Source of the DNA: Luidia sarsii
Taxonomy: Eukaryota > Echinodermata > Asteroidea > Paxillosida > Luidiidae
Assembly (NCBI GenBank): GCA_949987565.1
Contig: OX465110.1
Location: forward strand, 6,882,518 to 6,946,517
Reading direction: 5' to 3'
DNA length: 64,000 nucleotides
Below are positions 1 through 6,855 of the stretch, in pieces. Every line of letters begins with the position of its first letter. The first letter of the stretch is position 1. The position numbers and the translations under genes are program-made. The notes beneath the pieces were generated by a model, which did no database searches, had not been told where the DNA came from, and worked only from the letters and a program-made list of their open reading frames with translations.

Positions 1-201
1 GTGTGAAAGACGCTCGACTGCCAACGTGTAGGTTCGTGGTTCGATCCCGGGTGTATTTTTCACTTATTTTTTTCTCAGCACGACTGTGCTGCATAAGGTG
101 TTTAAAAAAACTCCTGCAAACACCAACGTCGCATGTGCCGCATCTCGATGGGTCGGTGTGATGCTGGGACTCTCCTCGTAATCCAGGTTCGCGTCTCCGT
201 A
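1..201 (+). mobile_element. SINE-like copy S2, 3' 201 bp (5' end outside window)
   Basis: These are the last 201 bases of the 245-bp S2 element described in full at 2242-2486; the first 44 bases lie upstream of the window. The piece starts inside the tRNA-like head, keeps the B-box sequence GGTTCGATCCC and ends at GTCTCCGTA, where similarity to S1 (1498-1742) stops. It contains a short hairpin, CAGCAC-GACT-GTGCTG, in its body. Confidence 0.75.
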
Positions 202-216
202 TAGACCCGTCTTCGA

Positions 217-249
217 TGACGTCACGGTTTTGTTTATCGGCCATCTTGG
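217..249. promoter_or_regulatory. CRE palindrome plus YY1/TISU-like motif
   Basis: TGACGTCA at 217-224 is a perfect ATF/CREB site. Fifteen bases downstream, GGCCATCTTGG (239-249) reads CCAAGATGGCC on the minus strand, close to the YY1 consensus core AAGATGGC and to the TISU translation-initiator element. A half-CRE (ACGTCA) follows at 266-271. The cluster lies about 210-240 bp upstream of the THAP fossil ATG and recurs in every unit. It may be the remnant of that gene's promoter, or the start of something on the minus strand. The motifs are seen directly; promoter activity is inference. Confidence 0.4.
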
Positions 250-347
250 ATTTAACACATGAGCACGTCATCACCGCCGTTACTAAGTCAGCTGTGCATA
301 CAACAACTCCACATGCACGGCGGCAAGTTTTGAACTCGTCGTAGTTG

Positions 348-362
348 TACTACTACTACTAC
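348..362. repeat. (TAC)5 microsatellite
   Basis: Five perfect TAC triplets precede TGC. The tract keeps the same length in nearly all units; unit 6 has an interrupted version (TACTACTAATACTAC, about 11774-11788). Such stability is unusual for a triplet repeat and fits recent homogenisation of the array. Confidence 0.85.
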
Positions 363-460
363 TGCTTTTTACTATAGTATTACTAGTTGTGCCATAGAGG
401 AATCTCTTTTTATTCCTCCGTGGTTGTATCATGGATTAGAGGTACTTGTTTTGTTGAAAG

Positions 461-553
461 ATGATTAACTTTTGCGCTGTCCTTGGCTGTGGAAGCAGGG
501 GGGATCGTGATAAGAAATAATTTTATCGTTTACCCGCTGTACTGACAAGAGAA
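461..553 (+). pseudogene. THAP zinc-finger N-terminal fragment (fossil)
   Basis: From the ATG at 461 the frame reads MINFCAVLGCGSRGDRDKK, stop (TAA 518-520), then FYRLPAVLTRE. This matches the start of a THAP domain: hydrophobic N-terminus, C-x4-C first zinc pair, basic/acidic loop and the F-x-R-x-P segment with the conserved proline. THAP domains are about 80-90 residues and need a distal C-x2-H pair and a conserved tryptophan. Neither follows here; after residue 31 the frame is unrecognisable and stops again at once. The TAA trinucleotide is present in all 28 units. Units 14-17, 25 and 27 also lose one base in or beside the upstream G run, shifting the frame. Starts in the other units: 2746, 5031, 7316, 9601, 11887, 14173, 16459, 18744, 21029, 23314, 25597, 27881, 30165, 32450, 34734, 37019, 39304, 41591, 43877, 46163, 48448, 50733, 53018, 55302, 57585, 59869, 62152. 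The source could be a host THAP gene exon or a P-element-like transposase; the fragment is too short to tell. Confidence 0.6.
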
Positions 554-966
554 GCTCATCATTATTATTGTTTGGTCATGGGGGGATCGCATGGAACCTG
601 ACGGTAGTATTATACTACACTGTATAATGATAGACACGGAGAATGGACCATGAACAAATAGAGTTCTCAACCCCGACTTCATCTAAGGGCTGACTTCAGA
701 AACTGATGGAACAGACTTTAGACAACATTTCTAGGTAGTATGCGGCCTCAAATTCTGGCAGCACATTTTGTGAAATAATTATTTTCAACAAAAGGATTAT
801 AAAGAAAAACATGAGAAAAGTCAACAAATGGGTTTAAGCACTTGCTTGTTACTTATTTTCCAATCTGTTTTCTCTGTTAATAAATTACGAATCAGAGTGA
901 TATACAAAAATGTTGCAAACTGCTTACTGACTGAAATTACCCAAATGCAAATCTTAAAATTTAGTG
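554..966. other. AT-rich spacer without recognisable gene
   Basis: I see no coding signal, RNA gene or mobile-element hallmark here. A 64-codon frame starts at 828 and runs into the palindrome. Its conservation across copies equals that of the surrounding DNA, and it has no recognisable domain or start context. Confidence 0.6.
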
Positions 967-1007
967 GGCCTGACGTTTCGATCCTAGCAGGACCTTTCTC
1001 AGAGGCC
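967..1007 (-). ncRNA. Hammerhead-ribozyme-like remnant (speculative)
   Basis: Read on the minus strand, the 41 bases follow the order of a compact type I hammerhead: GGCCT (stem I), CTGAGAA (core-like), a small hairpin GGTCCT-GCT-AGGATC (stem II), GAAA, CGTC ending in a GTC triplet, then AGGCC, which pairs with GGCCT. The known core is CUGANGA...GAAA. Here the position equal to the catalytic G8 is A, so cleavage is unlikely. Stem III would be only the self-complementary ACGT, a state described for minimal hammerheads that work as dimers. Units 2 and 4 carry a C-to-T change in stem II, and units 7 and 8 carry changes in stem II and the flank. Layout and pairings are seen; descent from a ribozyme is inference. 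Confidence 0.3.
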
Positions 1008-1045
1008 TTTCTCTGCCATTGAGAAAGGTCCTGCTAGGATCGAAA
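976..1045. repeat. Perfect 26-bp inverted repeat, 18-nt loop
   Basis: Bases 976-1001 (TTTCGATCCTAGCAGGACCT then TTCTCA) are the exact reverse complement of 1020-1045; the loop is 1002-1019. Each arm carries a smaller internal hairpin. It recurs at 3261, 5546, 7831, 10116, 12402, 14688, 16974, 19259, 21544, 23829, 26112, 28396, 30679, 32964, 35248, 37533, 39819, 42106, 44392, 46678, 48963, 51248, 53533, 55816, 58100, 60383 and 62667 (70 bp each). One arm mismatch is present in units 2, 4, 7 and 8. It could be the joined ends of a MITE or of a retroelement end. I see no target-site duplication. Confidence 0.9.
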
Positions 1046-1497
1046 GCGGTTTCGAACACGATTTTTGTCAACCATTCAATTTGCTGCTTCCCTCAATCTA
1101 TATGATATCCGAATTTGTACCGTTTGATCAATGATCATCAGCTTCGGGTGGTCTTCAATAATAATGTGTCAGTGTAATGCGTCACTTGACATTAAAGCTG
1201 CATTATTTTAACTGGGAAGAGTTATCGTATTGTACATGTTGCTTCAGGTTGAAACTTTGCTTGAGTTTAGAATCGACAATATTAAAGGTAAAATTTAACT
1301 GACATGACATGATTTTCACGTCAAACCTCATTAACATTTTCACTTGAACAATTTTGTACATGAATGCCATTGTACTGCGCCATACATAATAATTATGGCT
1401 TACGGAAGTATTTTAGTGTGCTGCACCCTTTACTCGCGACGAAATCCAAAAAGCCCGCCGCCAACGGCCATGTCCCGTAATTTTAATCGGGTTCGCT
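1046..1497. other. AT-rich spacer without recognisable gene
   Basis: No frame of note and no RNA gene is visible. Small symmetric words occur (two TGATCA sites near 1127-1138, and CATAATAATTATG near 1384-1396). The last 60 bases become GC-richer, leading into S1. Confidence 0.6.
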
Positions 1498-1536
1498 AAC
1501 ATGTATAAGATGTCCGTAACTGTTGCGTACCACAAG

Positions 1537-1591
1537 TGGCCTTGTGTGAAAGACGCTCGCCTGCCAACGTGTAGGTCCGTGGTTCGATCCC
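1537..1591 (+). promoter_or_regulatory. Internal pol III promoter-like A and B boxes (S1)
   Basis: TGGCCTTGTGTG (1537-1548) matches the A-box consensus TRGCNNAGYNGG at 10 of 12 positions. GGTTCGATCCC (1581-1591) matches the B-box consensus GGTTCGANNCC fully. The 32-nt spacing is in the tRNA range. Equivalent boxes lie in S2. Folding as a tRNA is poor: the T stem has a G-G clash and the anticodon stem does not pair, so this is a relic promoter rather than a working tRNA gene. Confidence 0.55.
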
Positions 1592-1598
1592 GGGGGTA

Positions 1599-1615
1599 TT
1601 TTTCCCTTTTTTTTT
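1599..1615 (+). terminator. T5 and T9 runs just after the B box, pol III terminator-like
   Basis: T5 (1599-1603) and T9 (1607-1615) follow the B box within 25 bases. Runs of four or more T terminate pol III, so a transcript from these boxes would be tRNA-sized and omit the SINE body. S2 has comparable runs. Units 23, 25 and 27 have T8 in place of T9. Confidence 0.45.
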
Positions 1616-1742
1616 CTCAGCACGATAGTGCGGTATAAGGTGTTTAAAAAACTCCCGCAAACACCAACGTCGCATGTGGCGCATCTAGATGGGTCGCTGT
1701 GACGCTGGGACTGTCCTCGTAATCCAGGTTCGCGTCTTCGTA

Positions 1743-1970
1743 AAGGGACACATGCGTTTGGTCGACTCGGCGGCCAAGGTCTAGGGGCCGCTGTGTTTCC
1801 TCCCTCACATGGCGCGTGGGTCTACGGGCCTATATGGATGAGGGTAGGGAAGGACGTGCGGTGGACCGGTACCGAGGCCTTAAGAGCTCTAATAGATCCG
1901 TGCACACGGGACGACCCTGGAGGTCCCGGGGATCTGAAAGCTTGGTCTGACACCGCATAACTTTTTTTCT
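1743..1970. other. GC-rich block between S1 and the T-rich tract
   Basis: About 230 bp, clearly richer in GC and CpG than the rest of the unit. The minus strand is open over part of it (about 81 codons from 2075 down to 1830), but the translation crosses the boundary between GC-rich and T-rich blocks and matches nothing I recognise. Unit 12 has a one-base deletion here (CTACGGCCTAT near 26959) that opens a 102-codon frame, which indicates no selection for a reading frame. Origin unknown. Confidence 0.6.
1865..1943. repeat. Cluster of 6-bp palindromes
   Basis: Eight perfect hexamer palindromes lie within 79 bp: ACCGGT 1865, GGTACC 1868, AGGCCT 1875, CTTAAG 1879, GAGCTC 1884, GTGCAC 1900, CCCGGG 1925 and AAGCTT 1938. 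Two extend to 8 bp (CGGTACCG and AGAGCTCT). About one would be expected by chance. The cluster is present in all units, so it is genomic and not a cloning polylinker. Function unknown. Confidence 0.7.
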
Positions 1971-2241
1971 GGCAAACTTTGATTTTTTAAGTGTTTCGTG
2001 CTTGTTTTTTCTATTCATTTTTCGCTGTTTGGTCTTCCGAAACAGCTTTTGTTTTCTGTTTTTTTTTCTATACATTTTGTTTTTTTCTCCCCTTTTTTGT
2101 CCATCTGTTTCGGTCTTCCGAAACGGCTCTTGTCTTCGTTCTGTTTTGTTTTCCTATTAATTTTTTTTCTTAGTTATTTCGGTCTTTCAAAAACAGCTCT
2201 TGTTTTCGTTTTTTGTAAATACCCTTTTTCACTTTTTTTTT
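1971..2241. repeat. T-rich tract with three diverged ~35-bp repeats
   Basis: A strongly pyrimidine-biased + strand contains a motif of the form CTGTTTCGGTCTTCCGAAAC followed by GGCTCTTGTCTTCG, at 2025-2056, 2105-2139 and 2175-2209 (spacings 80 and 70 bp). The motifs are separated by T runs with short C or A breaks. Homopolymer lengths vary between units and account for much of the unit-length variation. The open frames on both strands here (60-90 codons, rich in F or K) reflect base composition. A junction at 2152-2173 is unusually variable (see findings). Confidence 0.8.
2107..2124. repeat. 7-bp stem hairpin GTTTCGG-TCTT-CCGAAAC
   Basis: A perfect 7-bp inverted repeat with a 4-nt loop inside the middle T-rich repeat. 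The first repeat (2025) lacks one C and the third (2175) is mutated, so only the middle copy keeps a full stem. It recurs in each unit. No T run fits it as a dedicated terminator. Confidence 0.6.
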
Positions 2242-2486
2242 AACGTGTAAGATATCCGAAACTGTTGCGTAATACAAGTGTCCTTGTGTGAAAGACGCTC
2301 GACTGCCAACGTGTAGGTTCGTGGTTCGATCCCGGGTGTATTTTTCACTTATTTTTTTCTCAGCACGACTGTGCTGCATAAGGTGTTTAAAAAAACTCCT
2401 GCAAACACCAACGTCGCATGTGCCGCATCTCGATGGGTCGGTGTGATGCTGGGACTCTCCTCGTAATCCAGGTTCGCGTCTCCGTA
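2242..2486 (+). mobile_element. SINE-like element S2 with tRNA-derived head (245 bp)
   Basis: Second copy of the S1 family, same orientation, beginning AACGTGTAAGATATCC and ending GTCTCCGTA. It spans the arbitrary unit boundary. B box GGTTCGATCCC is intact; the A-box region reads TGTCCTTGTGTG, weaker than in S1. Other copies start at 4527, 6812, 9097, 11383, 13669, 15955, 18240, 20525, 22810, 25094, 27377, 29661, 31945, 34230, 36514, 38799, 41086, 43372, 45659, 47944, 50229, 52513, 54798, 57081, 59365, 61648, and a partial at 63932-64000. The copies at 25094, 27377, 29661 and 34230 have a six-A run and GTGGCGC, as S1 does; the others mostly have seven A and GTGCCGC. Confidence 0.75.
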
Positions 2487-4570
2487 TAGACCCGTCTTCG
2501 ATGACGTCACGGTTTTGTTTATCGGCCATCTTGGATTTAACACATGAGCACGTCATCGCCGCCGTTACTAAGTCAGCTGTGCATACAACAACTCCACATG
2601 CACGGCGGCAAGTTTTGAACTCGTCGTAGTTGTACTACTACTACTACTGCTTTTTACTATAGTATTACTAGTTGTGCCATAGAGGAATCTCTTTTTATTC
2701 CTCCGTGGTTGTATCATGGATTAGAGGTACTTGTTTTGTTGAAAGATGATTAACTTTTGCGCTGTCCTTGGCTGTGGAAGCAGGGGGGATCGTGATAAGA
2801 AATAATTTTATCGTTTACCCGCTGTACTGACAAGAGAAGCTCATCATTATTATTGTTTGGTCATGGGGGGATCGCATGGAACCTGACGGTAGTATTATAC
2901 TACACTGTATAATGATAGACACGGAGAATGGACAATGAACAAATAGAGTTCTCAACCCCGACTTCATCTAAGGGCTGACTTCAGAAACTGATGGAACAGA
3001 CTTTAGACAACATTTCTAGGTAGTATGCGGCCTCAAATTCTGGCAGCACATTTTGTGAAATAATTATTTTCAACAAAAGGATTATAAAGAAAAACATGAG
3101 AAAAGTCAACAAATGGGTTTAAGCACTTGCTTGTTACTTATTTTCCAATCTGTTTTCTCTGTTAATAAATTACGAATCAGAGTGATATACAAAAATGTTG
3201 CAAACTGCTTACTGACTGAAATTACCCAAATGCAAATCTTAAAATTTAGTGGGCCTGACGTTTCGATCCTAGCAGGACTTTTCTCAGAGGCCTTTCTCTG
3301 CCATTGAGAAAGGTCCTGCTAGGATCGAAAGCGGTTTCGAACACGATTTTTGTCAACCATTCAATTTGCTGCTTCCCTCAATCTATATGATATCCGAATT
3401 TGTACCGTTTGATCAATGATCATCAGCTTCGGGTGGTCTTCAATAATAATGTGTCAGTGTAATGCGTCACTTGACATTAAAGCTGCATTATTTTAACTGG
3501 GAAGAGTTATCGTATTGTACATGTTGCTTCAGGTTGAAACTTTGCTTGAGTTTAGAATCGACAATATTAAAGGTAAAATTTAACTGACATGACATGATTT
3601 TCACGTCAAACCTCATTAACATTTTCACTTGAACAATTTTGTACATGAATGCCATTGTACTGCGCCATACATAATAATTATGGCTTACGGAAGTATTTTA
3701 GTGTGCTGCACCCTTTACTCGCGACGAAATCCAAAAAGCCCGCCGCCAACGGCCATGTCCCGTAATTTTAATCGGGTTCGCTAACATGTATAAGATGTCC
3801 GTAACTGTTGCGTACCACAAGTGGCCTTGTGTGAAAGACGCTCGCCTGCCAACGTGTAGGTCCGTGGTTCGATCCCGTGGGTATTTTTCCCTTTTTTTTT
3901 CTCAGCACGATAGTGCGGTATAAGGTGTTTAAAAAACTCCCGCAAACACCAACGTCGCATGTGGCGCATCTAGATGGGTCGCTGTGACGCTGGGACTGTC
4001 CTCGTAATCCAGGTTCGCGTCTTCGTAAAGGGACACATGCGTTTGGTCGACTCGGCGGCCAAGGTCTAGGGGCCGCTGTGTTTCCTCCCTCACATGGCGC
4101 GTGGGTCTACGGGCCTATATGGATGAGGGTAGGGAAGGACGTGCGGTGGACCGGTACCGAGGCCTTAAGAGCTCTAATAGATCCGTGCACACGGGACGAC
4201 CCTGGAGGTCCCGGGGATCTGAAAGCTTGGTCTGACACCGCCTAACTTTTTTTCTGGCAAACTTTGATTTTTTAAGTGTTTCGTGCTTGTTTTTTCTATT
4301 CATTTTTCGCTGTTTGGTCTTCCGAAACAGCTTTTGTTTTCTGTTTTTTTTTCTATACATTTTGTTTTTTTCTCCCCTTTTTTGTACATCTGTTTCGGTC
4401 TTCCGAAACGGCTCTTGTCTTCGTTCTGTTTTGTTTTCCTATTAATTTTTTTTCTTAGTTATTTCGGTCTTTCAAAAACAGCTCTTGTTTTCGTTTTTTG
4501 TAAATACCCTTTTTCACTTTTTTTTTAACGTGTAAGATATCCGAAACTGTTGCGTAATACAAGTGTCCTT
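2286..4570 (+). repeat. Array unit 2 (2285 bp), dimer type A1
   Basis: THAP fossil 2746, palindrome 3261-3330, S1 3783-4027, S2 from 4527. Diagnostic variants shared only with unit 4: CATCGCCGCC near 2556, GGACAATGAAC near 2931, ACTTTTCTCA in the palindrome arm, CCGCCTAAC near 4239 and TTGTACATC near 4382. After the S1 B box it reads CCGTGGGTA, as in units 3 and 4. Confidence 0.95.
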
Positions 4571-6855
4571 GTGTGAAAGACGCTCGATTGCCAACGTGTA
4601 GGTTCGTGGTTCGATCCCGGGTGTATTTTTCACTTATTTTTTTCTCAGCACGACTGTGCTGCATAAGGTGTTTAAAAAAACTCCTGCAAACACCAACGTC
4701 GCATGTGCCGCATCTCGATGGGTCGGTGTGATGCTGGGACTCTCCTCGTAATCCAGGTTCGCGTCTCCGTATAGACCCGTCTTCGATGACGTCACGGTTT
4801 TGTTTATCGGCCATCTTGGATTTAACACATGAGCACGTCATCACCGCCGTTACTAAGTCAGCTGTGCATACAACAACTCCACATGCACGGCGGCAAGTTT
4901 TGAACTCGTCGTAGTTGTACTACTACTACTACTGCTTTTTACTATAGTATTACTAGTTGTGCCATAGAGGAATCTCTTTTTATTCCTCCGTGGTTGTATC
5001 ATGGATTAGAGGTACTTGTTTTGTTGAAAGATGATTAACTTTTGCGCTGTCCTTGGCTGTGGAAGCAGGGGGGATCGTGATAAGAAATAATTTTATCGTT
5101 TACCCGCTGTACTGACAAGAGAAGCTCATCATTATTATTGTTTGGTCATGGGGGGATCGCATGGAACCTGACGGTAGTATTATACTACACTGTATAATGA
5201 TAGACACGGAGAATGGACCATGAACAAATAGAGTTCTCAACCCCGACTTCATCTAAGGGCTGACTTCAGAAACTGATGGAACAGACTTTAGACAACATTT
5301 CTAGGTAGTATGCGGCCTCAAATTCTGGCAGCACATTTTGTGAAATAATTATTTTCAACAAAAGGATTATAAAGAAAAACATGAGAAAAGTCAACAAATG
5401 GGTTTAAGCACTTGCTTGTTACTTATTTTCCAATCTGTTTTCTCTGTTAATAAATTACGAATCAGAGTGATCTACAAAAATGTTGCAAACTGCTTACTGA
5501 CTGAAATTACCCAAATGCAAATCTTAAAATTTAGTGGGCCTGACGTTTCGATCCTAGCAGGACCTTTCTCAGAGGCCTTTCTCTGCCATTGAGAAAGGTC
5601 CTGCTAGGATCGAAAGCGGTTTCGAACACGATTTTCGTCAACCATTCAATTTGCTGCTTCCCTCAATCTATATGATATCCGAATTTGTACCGTTTGATCA
5701 ATGATCATCAGCTTCGGGTGGTCTTCAATAATAATGTGTCAGTGTAATGCGTCACTTGACATTAAAGCTGCATTATTTTAACTGGGAAGAGTTATCGTAT
5801 TGTACATGTTGCTTCAGGTTGAAACTTTGCTTGAGTTTAGAATCGACAATATTAAAGGTAAAATTTAACTGACATGACATGATTTTCACGTCAAACCTCA
5901 TTAACATTTTCACTTGAACAATTTTGTACATGAATGCCATTGTACTGCGCCATACATAATAATTATGGCTTACGGAAGTATTTTAGTGTGCTGCACCCTT
6001 TACTCGCAACGAAATCCAAAAAGCCCGCCGCCAACGGCCATGTCCCGTAATTTTAATCGGGTTCGCTAACATGTATAAGATGTCCGTAACTGTTGCGTAC
6101 CACAAGTGGCCTTGTGTGAAAGACGCTCGCCTGCCAACGTGTAGGTCCGTGGTTCGATCCCGTGGGTATTTTTCCCTTTTTTTTTCTCAGCACGATAGTG
6201 CGGTATAAGGTGTTTAAAAAACTCCCGCAAACACCAACGTCGCATGTGGCGCATCTAGATGGGTCGCTGTGACGCTGGGACTGTCCTCGTAATCCAGGTT
6301 CGCGTCTTCGTAAAGGGACACATGCGTTTGGTCGACTCGGCGGCCAAGGTCTAGGGGCCGCTGTGTTTCCTCCCTCACATGGCGCGTGGGTCTACGGGCC
6401 TATATGGATGAGGGTAGGGAAGGACGTGCGGTGGACCGGTACCGAGGCCTTAAGAGCTCTAATAGATCCGTGCACACGGGACGACCCTGGAGGTCCCGGG
6501 GATCTGAAAGCTTGGTCTGACACCGCATAACTTTTTTTCTGGCAAACTTTGATTTTTTAAGTGTTTCGTGCTTGTTTTTTCTATTCATTTTTCGCTGTTT
6601 GGTCTTCCGAAACAGCTTTTGTTTTCTGTTTTTTTTTCTATACATTTTGTTTTTTTCTCCCCTTTTTTGTCCATCTGTTTCGGTCTTCCGAAACGGCTCT
6701 TGTCTTCGTTCTGTTTTGTTTTCCTATTAATTTTTTTTCTTAGTTATTTCGGTCTTTCAAAAACAGCTCTTGTTTTCGTTTTTTGTAAATACCCTTTTTC
6801 ACTTTTTTTTTAACGTGTAAGATATCCGAAACTGTTGCGTAATACAAGTGTCCTT
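4571..6855 (+). repeat. Array unit 3 (2285 bp), dimer type B1
   Basis: THAP fossil 5031, palindrome 5546-5615, S1 6068-6312, S2 from 6812. Variants shared with unit 5: CTCGATTGCC near 4583, GTGATCTAC near 5467, ATTTTCGTC near 5631 and CTCGCAACG near 6003. S1 carries CCGTGGGTA, unlike unit 5. Confidence 0.95.

Larger units (their letters stand above)
1498..1742 (+). mobile_element. SINE-like element S1 with tRNA-derived head (245 bp)
   Basis: The element begins at AACATGTATAAGATG and ends at CGTCTTCGTA. These limits are set by where its similarity to S2 (2242-2486) starts and stops; over 245 bp the two are about 90% alike by eye. The head resembles a degraded tRNA: A-box-like TGGCCTTGTGTG (1537-1548), GCTCGCCTGCCAA, recalling the anticodon arm of tRNA-Gly(GCC), and a perfect B box GGTTCGATCCC (1581-1591). 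T runs follow, then a ~125 bp body that I cannot assign to a known SINE family. Other copies start at 3783, 6068, 8353, 10638, 12924, 15210, 17496, 19781, 22066, 24351, 26634, 28918, 31201, 33486, 35770, 38055, 40341, 42628, 44914, 47200, 49485, 51770, 54055, 56338, 58622, 60905 and 63189. The copies in units 23, 25 and 27 are one T shorter. Confidence 0.75.
1..2285 (+). repeat. Array unit 1 (2285 bp), reference copy
   Basis: This copy is used for the detailed sub-feature entries. Landmarks: THAP fossil start 461, palindrome 976-1045, S1 1498-1742, S2 beginning 2242. Diagnostic states: six-G run in the THAP fossil, CCGGGGGTA after the S1 B box, TCTGGCAAAC before the T-rich tract. It does not carry the A/B markers of the dimers that follow. 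Confidence 0.97.

Noticed and set aside
828..1022. 64-codon plus-strand frame conserved in all 28 units
   Set aside because: Conservation is no higher than for the surrounding noncoding DNA. The frame ends inside the palindrome and shows no domain or start signal.
1530..1600. Functional tRNA-Gly gene in each unit
   Set aside because: The B box and a GCC-containing loop are tRNA-like, but the anticodon stem does not pair, the T stem has a G-G clash and no acceptor stem can be closed.
1496..1684. 62-codon minus-strand frame over S1, repeated in most units
   Set aside because: It is the reverse translation of a tRNA-derived SINE-like element and is disrupted by a one-T change in units 23, 25 and 27.
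1865..1943. Cloning-vector polylinker contamination
   Set aside because: The site cluster is embedded identically in all 28 genomic units with no vector backbone nearby.
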